In this document: in pieces, positions 24,301 to 36,300 of the stretch
Layout: each line of letters opens with the position of its first letter
Numbering within the stretch: the stretch's first letter is position 1
Assembly: GCA_018881555.1 (NCBI GenBank)
Contig: JACAXG010000169.1
Location: 637,099 to 701,098, forward strand
Source: Amblyornis subalaris
Lineage: Eukaryota > Chordata > Aves > Passeriformes > Ptilonorhynchidae
Length of the DNA stretch: 64,000 bases
Direction of reading: 5' to 3'
The notes under the pieces: generated by a model
Database searches by the model: none
What the model saw: the letters and a program-made list of their open reading frames with translations, nothing else
What the model was told of the DNA's origin: nothing
Program-made: the position numbers and the translations under genes

Positions 24301-27300
24301 CCCAGGGAATGGTCACAGCCCCAAGGCTGCCAGAGCTCCAGGAGCATTTGGACAATGCTCCCAGGCCCAGGGTGGGATTGTTGGGGTGTCTGTGNAGGGC
24401 CAGGGGTTGGACTGATGATCCTGATGGGTCCCTTCCAGCTCAGGATATTTCATGGTTCTGTGATTCTGTATTTCTGTCAGTCCCAGTTACACTGGTCACT
24501 GCTTCCTGGCCTGGCAATGCCTGAACACCCAGGGCTACAAAAGCTGTTTCTGTGGCAAGTGGATTTAGAGGATGACAACACCAAGAGGACCTAGGAATGA
24601 CAAAGATGACAAGACAGGCTGTGTGAAGCCCCAAGGTGGGGAGGAGAGAGGGGTGTTACCTAATTTAGTGATGGCTGGGTCTGAATAGAGCATCTGGATG
24701 AAATGGGGAAGCTTCTCTTTCTTCCCCTCAGCCTCAGCTTGCTCGAGGAGCCGTGGCAGGTCCAACAGGAACACCTCATCCTTCAGTGCAAGTTGCAGGA
24801 GGGCCACACGGGGCTTCCCCACCATGCCAAAGGAAGGCTTCCACTCCATGTCCACACCAACAACCTGCCCAGGCTGCAACACAGACACTTTCTGCACTCN
24901 GAGCCTGGCTGTGCTTGAGAGGAGCCTGGACAGTCTGTCCAGGACACGAGCATTTCCCTCCCACCCACTGCAGCTCTCTATGCAAACTGCCACAGAGACA
25001 GGTAACTCCCACAGCCCCCACAGGAACCTTCCCTAGGGGAAGGTGGCACCATCCCTAACACCTTCCCAGGTCAGATAAGCCTGAAGGAGCAGCTGTTCTT
25101 GGCTTGGGGAGGTAGACTCTGGATGGCAGTGGCCACACCCAGCCCTGTGTACGAGCCTGACATGGAGTTCCTGCTCCCTGACCCTCCAGGTCAATCCTAG
25201 GTAACACTCACCTGCAGCACCTTCTCCCAGCACTGCAGTGTCTCTTCCCATGTCTGCAGGAAGTGAATATTTTCCCGTGGAATAGGAAGCTGGTAATAGT
25301 CCTTCCTCTTATTGTCCTCATAATTATCTGTTTTTGTAGCATCTTCTACCCTGCACAGAATCAGATGCAACATATTTAAGCCATGCAATAGGAGGAGATC
25401 CTGAATTGGAGGAAGAGGGGGAACTCTTATTCCCCTTGTTTCACTCTGACCCTCTCTTTCCCCACGACACTCAGCTCTTTCTCTTACTCTCTCTTTCCTC
25501 ACTTTCCCTGTAATCTCAGTCTTTCAGTTTAGAATCACAGAATCCCAGACTGGTTTGGGTTGGAAGGGACCTTAAAGATCACCCCCTGCCATGGGCAGGG
25601 ACACCTTCCACCAGACCAGGTTGCTCCAAGCCCCATCCTACCTGGCCTTGCACACTTGCAGGGATGGGGCAGCCACAGCTGCTCTGGGCAACCTGTGCCA
25701 GGGCCTCACCACCCTCACAAGGAAGGGTTTCTTCCCAATATCCCATCTAATCCTGCCCTCCGGCAGTGGGAAGCCATTCCCCCTTGTCCTGTTCCCCCAG
25801 GCCCTTCTCCCAAGTCCCTCTCCAGCTCTCTTGTAGGCCATCTTGACTCATCCTCTCTTTCCTTTCCCAGAAGTGTCTCTGTATCCAAGAGCTCCCCATG
25901 CNCACGCAGAGAACACCCTCACCACTGCTGGAGTCACAGCCCAAGCCCTGTCCTCCGTGCTCACCTCTCCTGCCCAGAACTTGGATGCCAAAGTTGGGCA
26001 GTTGTTTGCACATTCAGGGATAACACATTTTAGATTTAGTGTTTCTTGTCTCTGAGCTAACTTGGGAGCCTGGGGGCTCCCTGGCATGACAACAAACAGG
26101 GAATCAGCTCTGTGTCCATGGGAGCCTCACACTGCCCCACGCATGGACTGGCTCAGAGCCCCTCAGGCTGCTCCACACTCAGCTCCCCACCAGCTGGGAA
26201 CTGGGGAATCTGTCCCACCGTTTTAAAGTGCAATAGCTTGGGAGGGCTTCACATTCCTCCCCGATGCTATCCAGCTTCTCCCCCTCCACGCTCTTCCCTG
26301 TCAAATGGCCACAAAGCGTGCACAAGGACATTTGTCCAACGTTGCACAGGGATGAAATGAAAAAAGTTCCGAAATAAAGATTCAAGCCCTCCTCTGTTTC
26401 GGGGAAGGCAGCCAGCTGAACCCAGAGTGCGTGCCTTGCTCGTGCTACTCCCTCCATTTGGGTTTCTGATGGCACCACACAGAGAAACTCAGTCTCTGTG
26501 TATTAATTCCCCGGCAATGTTGGAAGATTCCTGCAGAAATGAGCTAAATGATTACCTACAACAGGATCTTACACAGCACATTTTCTGTTCAAAATGCAGC
26601 AGAGTCTCTTGAAATGCCCTTGGAACTGAAGATCAGTGTTGATGTGGTGGCTCAGTCAGATGATGCAATCAGAGAAAAGAAACTGATCAAAAAGATCCAG
26701 CTCCTTTGGACATATCACACATTTCTGGATAGTCTCCTTCCCATAGAAATGGGAAATGCTTCATTATTTGAGAAACTATTTACTAACCTTATGTTTAGGA
26801 GTCTGTGTGACTGATTTCGCAGCAGAGCAGCTCTCCCTGCACAAACACTCTTTCCCGTGGGTTTGTGTGCATGGGGAAGTCAATATTTGTGTAAAATATT
26901 TAATGAAGGTGTGCAGCCTCAGGTGTCCAGGAATATTCTCACCTGCAAAGCTCAGGAGCCTTGTGTGGTGTGACCAGAGACAGATGATGTCATTCATATG
27001 CTAGTGCCACCTTGTTCTCTGCAGTGTGAACTCCCTCTCTGGGAACCTGTGGCTTTGTTACTCAATAAACAAGGCACCAGGCTGTTTTATGGGGTTCCAC
27101 GGTTCTGCTGACTTTATAGCAGCTACTGCAGCAGGTATCATGACTGGATGAGTAAACTGCAGTACAAAGGGGTTTATTCATCTGTCCCAACTCCTCACGC
27201 AGGGCAGAGCACATCCCCAGCTGCCTTCACCCGGCGCAGCACAGGATTCCCACAGCACAGAGATGGAGTGATGGGCTTTACCTCTGAAGGCACACTCTGT

Positions 27301-30300
27301 GGCTCAGCCACACTCCTGTAATCACCCCTTTGTATTTTGAGGGCTTATCTCTCATGCAAAAAACTCCTGGCTCCCCACTGGTGGCTGCTGCGGCTTCAGG
27401 AGGAGGAGGAGGAGGAGGAGGAGGAGGAGGAGGAAGAGGGCAGCTCCAGCAGTGCATCGGAGCGAGGCAGGACCATGTCCTCGACAGACAAGAGTTTCCT
27501 GTGCTCCAAAAAAGCCACGGACCCTCCGGAGAAGTGTTTTGAGGGTGATGATATCTGTGTTGTATTTGCTGAGGTCACTCCAGGCTTGAACAAGAGCCAG
27601 TGCAGATCTGCATGAGGAGAAAGAGCAGATCCACAAAGCCAGGATCCACGAACAGGAANGGTTCAAGGCCATCTGTGAGACCTTCCCAAAACCATCAGCG
27701 CTAAAAAAATAATAATTCACTGTGTTCTCATTCATCTTCAAGTTAGGCCAATCTATGCTCCAAAAATACCATTTCTAGTTGTGAAAGCTGCAGCTTTTGC
27801 ATAAACACCTCTTCCAGGAGATGGAAATCTGCTGTAATGTTGAGGACAGCAAACCTGATGATCAACCCATTTAAGCAGATAGTCCTGCTTAGTCTCAGCC
27901 TTGGTCTTCTCATAAAGGTATCCTTATCCCATAGAGGTGTTGGCATTAACCAGGCTGCCAGTGACAGATCCTGTTACCTGGAGCTCGTAATTCTGACATA
28001 TGACCCCAGGAGGGAAGTCCTGCTGTAAGAACAGCAGGGAAAAGGAAGCTTCCAAATCACTCACACACAACTGTACATCTGCAGGGACTGTGAGTGTGCA
28101 GATTTGTTCACCAGCTGTGCCAGCAGGGACCTGCCTCTGCTTTTCACCACCAGCACAGTGCTGGAAACCCCAACTTGCTGCCCAGGGAGCANTGACCTGA
28201 GACTTTCTGTTGCCTTTATTCCTCCCCAAACAGGCAATGCCTGATGTCATCAGCAGCTCCTTCTGGACACACAGTCCATTGCAACTCAGATACAGACTTC
28301 CCTCACACGCACTGGGAAGTTCAGCTCGTTACAGAAAGTTATTTCCTTGTATTACAGGCTTCAAGGGCCACATTTGCAGGATGCTGAAGGTACTGGCTTG
28401 CAGCTTGCACAAAGTTCTCAGTGGAGAACTTGAGAGTGGTCAGGATTTTCCCATAAACATTCCTCTAACCCCACCTCCCTTCTGAACCAGAAACACCTAT
28501 CTCCATGCTAAAAAAAACCCAACACATTTCACCAGTGAGGGTAAGAGAGAGACACCTGGAAGGTGGTGCCAAATCCAGTCAAGCACAACACCCTGGAATA
28601 AGGTGACTGATGTATTCAACAACAGAAGAGTCCTAAATAACCCACTCTCTTCTGGTTTTGGAAAAAGCCTTGACTCTACCTGGAAACATATGATTGCTCC
28701 TGGACTGACAGCAAAGCTCTGAGCTCTGCTGCACTGCAACCAAAGCCCACAGCTCCTGTATTTGCATGGAGCACTCGGGGATCAGTCCTCTTCCCTGCAC
28801 AGATTGCAGTGAGATGAATTCCTGCACACGAATGAGCGGAGAGCAGCAAGGTGGCTGTAATGACTCTGAACCCGAGGGCTGTGGTAGCCTGCAGCCTCGC
28901 AGGGGCTCAGCTCAGGAACACTCGTGGGCAGAATTCCAGGCTGGGTATTGATGGGACTCATCCAGCCCAAGGTTCCAGATCTCCTCCAAGTCCTGGGTGA
29001 GATCCTAACAGGACCCTCATGCAGTATCTACTGCCAGCTCTGCAGGTTCCTCAAGACTTTCAGTAGCCTGCATATCTGCAGGCCTTTCTGCAGGAATAAA
29101 GCATCAAAAAAAGGGTGGCAAACATGGCAGTCTCTGAAGAACTTTCTTAAACATAGAATCAGAGAATCACGGACTGGTTTGTGTTGGAATGGACCTCCAT
29201 GATCATCCAGTTCCTCCCCCCTACGATGGGCAGGAACACCTTCCACCAAACCAGATTCCTCAGGGACCTGTCCAACCTGGCCTTGGACACTTCCAGGGAT
29301 GGGGCAGCCACAGCTTCTCTGGGAACATCTCATGGACACAGTCACCGAAGCAGGGCAGACCCAGCTCTGCTCTCGGGAGGGTAGCAGTGAATTCCTGGGC
29401 TCTGCAAATCATTTGCATCGAGTCCCTTCTTCACACAGGGCCTGTCCCCCCTGCATAGCACAGCCTGGCAGCTGCCTGGGACACTGCTCCATGAGCAGGA
29501 TCCCCTTGGGCCATTTTCTCGGAGAGACACAGCATGGAATACTCAGAACCAGAACTTCAAAGCCCTGGTATTCCTCCAGATCCAGCCTGCCGTGGGTTTC
29601 ACACAGCTCCTGGTACTTCAGGGGGCTACAGGAGCCTTCCTAAGTTTTGAGCCTCTTCTCAACTTAGCCCAGCTTTGTCTACACACAGCGTGGGACCTGC
29701 CACCCTTGTCCCTCCATCCTTCCCCTCTGCCCCTCCTACTCCAGCAGGTTCACAGAGATCCTTGACTGGGGCTGTTTGCACTGTTCTGAGCAGCTGAAAT
29801 CAAGGAGTTGTAAGAACTCTCCTTAATATAACGATTTTTCAATTCTTTTGAACCTCTGCCCTCGTATACTTGTTCCAGGGCCCGAAAGGGTATGGAGCTC
29901 CTGTGGGGGGGAGGAACTGTGGCTGCTGCAGACTGATCTGCTGCACACAACATGGGGGTCCCAAAGCAGGAGGGGAACATGGCACCGGGTTATTGGGATC
30001 GCAGCAGAGGGAGAAAAGGGGACAGACACTAATTAGGGGGCTAATGGCTTCTTAAGCTCACTCGATAAATTTGTATCAGAGCCCAGTTTTATCCCAAATC
30101 CAATTAATGTGTCTCTTCTGGGATCTGACCCCAAAGGTCAAAAATTCTCAATAGTTCTGAAAGCTTTGGATGAGGCCAACATTACAGACTGGGATGAAAA
30201 ATGACTTATGAGCTGTAAAAGGAGGAAGAAAATAAATACAGTCATAAAAATCTAAGCAACTTTACAATCAGTTTCCTGGTCACAAGCCTCCTAAAAGGCA

Positions 30301-33300
30301 TTAAATGAGGTTACAGTCCAGTGGGGGTGCAGAGCATATGGAAAACTTTGACAAACATGTAATCACCTCAGTAAAACAGATGAATATTCAGGTCCTACCC
30401 ACATGATTATATTTGCACTGTTGATCCGGCAAAGGAAGTGTAAGGACCTCCGGCAGCATGAAGTAACCTCACAGAGCTTCTGTGTACTCAGGATGAGTTT
30501 AAAATGCCCCTTTTCACAGACATTTCCAGGCTCACGACAAACAAACAGCGTGTGTGCAGGGCACAGCGGGGTCCAAGTACACGGAGGAAGCCTTTGCAAA
30601 ATTCTGTCCCCATCTGCATTATGGCAGACGATTTTAAGCAAATACGTGTATGACAAGCAATCTACATTGGAAAGGCACCAGAGAGGGTATTTACCTGTCC
30701 TGGACGTGCAGCTTTTGCAGCTCCTCGGCCACGGCCCGCGGCAGCATCTCGGGGGGCACCCGGCAGCGCCGCGCCCACCGCGCCGCCCCGCGCGCGTCGC
30801 AGTGCCGGAGCAGCGCCTGCACCAGCTGCCCCTGCAGCCAGCGGTTCTCCCCAACCGTGCTCTGCAAGGGCAATGGGGGAAGGAAGGCTGTCAGTGCAAT
30901 TCCCAGCACGGGTGTTCCTCCCCCCTCTCAGGAGGGAGCAGGAGCTGCCCCATTGCTGGAGCTGGGCTGCCCCCGCTGCAGGGGGGGCTTGCAGGGAGGG
31001 CTGCACCGCTCTGCCAGGAGACGAAGAGCNCGCATCTGGACTGGGAGCTCACTGGGGTGCTCGTGTTCCCTTGCCACCATGGCTGTTCGTCCAGGGAATG
31101 CCACTTTGCAGGTGCAGCACAAAGAAACAAGGCTACAACACCACTGCTGAGCTTGACTGATGACCTGCATATTATTAGCTCATATGATTAGCTCATTGAT
31201 CAAGATACTGATTACATTAAGCCAAATCAGAACCACTGACTGACCAGACAGAAAAGGTCTCTGGAATTAACAGGCAATTATGGAGGTGAAAGAGTTTGGA
31301 TTGTTTCAATCCCATTTTGTGTCTGTACATAGCCCCATAGTGATGCTGTGACTTGAGGGCCTGGGAGAGGCAATAGAATAATAGAATCATAGAATGGTTT
31401 GNGTTGGAAGTGACTTTTCAAGGTCATTAATCTAAATCCCCTGCCATGGGCAGGGACACCTTCNACTATCCAAGGTTGCCCCGTTCAACCGGGCCTTGGA
31501 CACTTCCAGGGATGGGGCAGCCACAGCTGCTCTGGGCAACCTGTGCCAGGGCCTCACAACCCTCCTTGTAAAAAACTTCTTCCTTACATCTAGTCTGAAT
31601 CTCCTCTGTTTTAGTTTAAAAGCACCAGCCCTTGTCCTATTGCAACAGGCCCTGCTAAAAACTCTGTCCCCATCTTTCTTATAGGCCACTTTTCAGTACT
31701 AAGAAGTGTCCCTGGAGCCTTCTCTTCTCCAAGTGAACACCCCCAGCTCTCCCAGCCTGGCTCCAGAGCAGAGGGGCTCCAGCCTTCGGATTTGTAGGAT
31801 GGCTCCGTGTCTCTCCAGGGCAGACAGCAGCATGGGTCTCCTCCATCCTTTAAAGTATTTGCATGGATCATTGGGATTGCNAGTCATCCATAGGTGACAA
31901 GGAGAGCACATCAGCAAAGCTTTCCTGAGTGGTGTTTCCAGCTAGGAAAAGGCTGACATCACCCTCCAGCCCTCCTGCCCCCAGTGCTGTGAGATGAGGG
32001 CTCCAGGTCCCTGCCCAGCACCTGGCACCGCCATGGGTGGGGCCCAGGCTGAGAGTGGTGTCACCCTGCACTGGAAATCAGCTGTTTGAAACATGCTGTG
32101 TGAGTCCCCATCCAGCTGGGATGAACCAGGGTTGGGTGAAGTTCTTCCCTTTGTGTCTGTTCAAGGCCTCTTGGAGGTGACAACTGGATCATTGCTTTGG
32201 GACAAACACACTCTCAGGTGTCACTGGGCCATTCCCTGTGTTTGCACCTGCAAACAGGGAGGGCAGTTTAGGACATTCCCTGCTCCCAGCTGTTCCCTGG
32301 AGGAAGGGAANGCGTGCCTTGGCACACAGCAGAGCCTGGGGGCACCAGCACAGACTCAGTGCCTGTGGCTTAAGCCCAAATCCCAGCTGTGGCTGGAGCA
32401 TGGCACAGTGCCCACCCTGGCAGGGGAGAGCAGCCACTTGAGAGGGGCAGGGCAGAGNCAAGGGCAGAGACAAGGGCAGTGACAGGCCCCACCAGGGCTC
32501 TTCTGCCTTGTCCGCCTCTTGGCAGGGGCAGGTGTAAGAGGAAATACAGAGTGACACCAACAGTCACACCAGCTCCATGGGGTGGGAGTTCCTCCTCCAC
32601 AGCCAGCCCACAGGTGCTGCAAATATCCCACAGCCCCCACAGCCAGCGTGGCAACTCCTCCTCTCTGATCTACTCACGGATCTGCCTTTGAAGTTAATAT
32701 TGCCAAGAAAACTGCCGAAACAAGCTGAAACTCTGCATGGTGGCTCTGGACCTGTAGCTCTAGGACTGGATCCCTGCTGGCACTACCAACGAGAATTTCA
32801 ATGGAGTGAAATGCTCNGATTTGCAGTGAAAGTCCATCTCCTCCCTGCACGCACCTGTGCCACGTGCCCTGCACTGCCCACCTGCACTGCAGGGACTGAG
32901 CCTGCTCCCACGGGTGGCAGCACCTTGCTCCCTCTCTCCGGCATGTAGGAACAGCTCCAGCTGGGTGGGAGGCTGGGGCCATGGGGCCTCATTCCTCACA
33001 TTCCTTCAGTAACTAAAAGGTGAGAATTTGTCTTCAAAGCAGACACGGAGATCAGGAAACAAATCTGTTGATGGCCCCAAGGTAAAAAGGAAGGGAAAAG
33101 AAAGCCAAGAAGAAAAAAAGAATGACCNCCGCCCAGAGGAGCAGGAGGGGGCAGAGGCCCCGAACAGCTCAGAGGGATCTGGCACCCCAGGCAGCACCAG
33201 CCTGCTCACAAAAACTGCTGCCTCAGCACTACGTCTGCACCCCTGTGACTCTGCCAAGTGCCAAACCACAGCTCTTCTCATGGATATGTGGGGGAACAGC

Positions 33301-36300
33301 TTTACTGCTGCTCCCAAGAGGCTGGGGCACAGTCAGAAGCAAGGTCAGTGGCATGGGGGCCCAGCAGCTCCCCGGGGGCTCAGGTCCAGGAGGGAAGCGA
33401 GGGCCAGGGCAGGGCAGGAAAGGACAGGACACGTTCTCCTGCTCCTGCTTCTTGTCCTCTACATTTCCTCCTGAATTTTTCCCCTGGCCATGCCAGTCCT
33501 GACCTTTGTGCCTTTCTCCCCCCTCTGCCTCCTGTGACTGAGCTCAGCCAAGTGTTGAACACGTGAAGAGGGGCTGAGTAACCCCTCCTGCGCATCTGCC
33601 AAGCCACTTCTCAGAGTCCTTCCCAAAAAGAACATATTTTCTTATTAACATCACAGAGCAATTCCCTCTTCTTGCTTCCCCTGTGTCCATCCCATTGTCT
33701 TCCTGCCTTTTTTCTAAAACACAAACTCTTTGGGGTTGGAGCTCTCTTCAGCTCACCCCGAGTCAATTCTTAATAAATCTCATNGTGGCAGCTTTATTTC
33801 TGGAAATAATGAGGTGCAGATTTTTTTTATATTATTTTAATGATAACAGATTTCTTCTTTCAACCACAAAAAACAAGTCTGTAAAGAAGGTTAATCTCTC
33901 CAGAGATATCCCATCTTGCATTCTGAAACAGAAAATAGCTTTGTTTGTCTTTTTACTGAAAAAAAGACAAAACCCAACATTGCTCTAAAGGGGAAAGGCT
34001 TCCACCGCAACAGCTCTGCAAGAGGCAAGAATGTGGAAAGTTTGGCCCCAGAAGATGTGGGCACAGATGCAGAGAACAATGTTTCACCAGGGATGACATT
34101 TCATGTGCTTTGCTGTCAGTAAATGAACACTGCTCAAGAGGAAACTGGCACAGTTGTTCTGATCAACATCAGTGACACCTCCGAGCAGGAAAAGATCCTA
34201 TAGACNATGCGGCTCGTTTACATCTCTCTCGGAATTCTAGACATATCATACATTCTTTAATCCATAGGAGCACACAAAAACCCCTGACACCAACAATAAC
34301 CCATGATTAAAGCTTTCCACAGCGACGGCTGCAGATTTCCTACCCGTAAATCCTGTTCTCACCGCCAAGGCTTCACAAAGCTCACACCAACCACGCAGGG
34401 CAAGCTCAGCAATGTCCTGACCTTAACCCATCAACAATTCCTCCATTGCTAACAATAATTTTGAAACCAAATATCCAATATCTCCTTTGGACGTCACCCT
34501 AGCCAACCCTACATCACTTTTATCTGTATGTGTTAAGCTGCGTTTCAGTCCGATCCAATTCTGCCCTCTCCCTCAACATCTTTTCCCAAAGAGGGACATT
34601 ATTCACACCACTGACACTGGCTATTTGCAGAGTCAGATTTTAATTTAACTTTTGAATGTCTCGGCCAATTTCCCCTGTTTTCAAGTGCTTCCAGAATCAA
34701 CAAAAACCCCTCCTGCTAGTGTAGAGAAAATGTCAAGGAGAATATTTTAGAGTCAGCAATTTTAAAAGAAGAAAAAGAACCCAGACTTGAAAAGGGCAAA
34801 CCCCCTGTCAGCAGTGGAGGGCACTGACAGCACTGCTGAATTCCCTGTGGTGTGGCAGGTACAGACACCTGTGCTTAAAGACTCCCTGAACATCCCACTG
34901 GGGCACTGTCACTGCTACTTCATTGTCTTTGTGCTCGAGGTTTCTGTTTCAAGTTTCCATGACTTGTACTGCACGGGGAGATGCTGCAGAGTCACCATCA
35001 GACGTCATCGAAGGGAACTCCTTGGTGCATAAAGTTGGAGCTGGGACCCTCAGAGCCAGCTTAGATCAGGGCCACAGCCTGTTCCCTAAGAGGAGGGGGA
35101 TCCTGGCTTCTGGAGATCCTACATAGATCATGGAATCACAGATTGGTTTAGGTTGGGAGGGACCTTAAAGACCATTCAGTCCCACCCCTGCCATGGGCAG
35201 GGACACCTTCCACTATCCCAGGTTGCTCCAAGCCCCGTCCAACCTGGCCTTGGANACTTCCAGGGATCCAGTGGCAGCCGCAGTTTCTCTGGGCAACCTG
35301 TGCCAGGGCCTCACCACCCCACAGGGAAGGATTTCTCCCTATTGTCTAATCTAAGCCTGCCCTCCTTCAGCTTACAGCCATTCTCCCTTCTCCTGTCACT
35401 ATCTGCCCATGTAAAGTCCCTGTCCCTCTTTCCTACAAACCCCCTTTTTAAGTACTGAAAGGCCACAACAAGGTCTCCTCAGAGCCTTCTCTTCTCCAGG
35501 TTAGCACCCCCAGCTCTCCCAGCCTGGCTCCAAAGCAGAGGGGCTCCAGACCTTCTCTGTGGCGTCCTCTGGACTCTCTCCAATGGGTCAATGCCTTTGC
35601 TGTGCTGAGGACCCCAGAGCTGAACACAGTGCTCCAGGTGGGGTCTCACAAGGGCAGAGTAGAGGNGGAAAATCCTCTGTCTTGGATAAAAGATGGCGAC
35701 TTTGCCCTTCTGAGCAAGGTTTCCTGTGAGAGCAGCACTCAGTCACCCACGGCCACCACCCACAGCCAGAGCCTGAGAACACCCTGNGAACACCCTGNGA
35801 ACACCCTGCTTTCTCATCACTCGAGCTGCTCTCTGGCTCACAGGCACTGGCCACTCAGATGCACTAATTTATGAAGTGAAGAACAAAATAGGCTCCATTC
35901 AGAGCCCAGCAGCCCGGCTCTCAGATAGCGAGCAGTGCGTCACTGCCAGCGCCACACTCCCGTGCTGGGGAACCCATTACCACATCAATGCCGGGGAAGT
36001 GGGCTTGATCCTCTCTCAACAAAGCTCTGGCACTGCGGCTCCCTGGGGCATGTTCACACTACCTCGCTCCTGCTTTGTGAATCAGGAGACTCAGCTTCCC
36101 AGTCTCCNGATGCCTCTTCCAAAAGGCGATTCAGAGGAGTCTAACTTAGGATATCACTGGGAGGGATCAAGACAAAGGCAACTCTTAAAGTCAACTTGCT
36201 GCTGTACTGGGGCTCCTCTCAGGNAGCTGATTGTTCTCCAGGGCAACCTGGAGGAAGCTGCTGGCTTGTGGTGGGGAGCTGAACAATGTTGCGTGACAGG

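Larger units (their letters stand above)
25351..30694 (-). other. EXD3 intron, 5.3 kb
   Basis: This intron holds CR1 copies at 25532-25845 and 29152-29330, a (GGA)n tract at 27398-27439, and an adjoining plus-strand ORF of unknown nature. No other feature was recognised. Confidence 0.7.

Noticed and set aside
30403..31191. 262-codon plus-strand open frame
   Set aside because: It is antisense to EXD3 exon f and stays open because of the high GC content; it has no recognisable domain.
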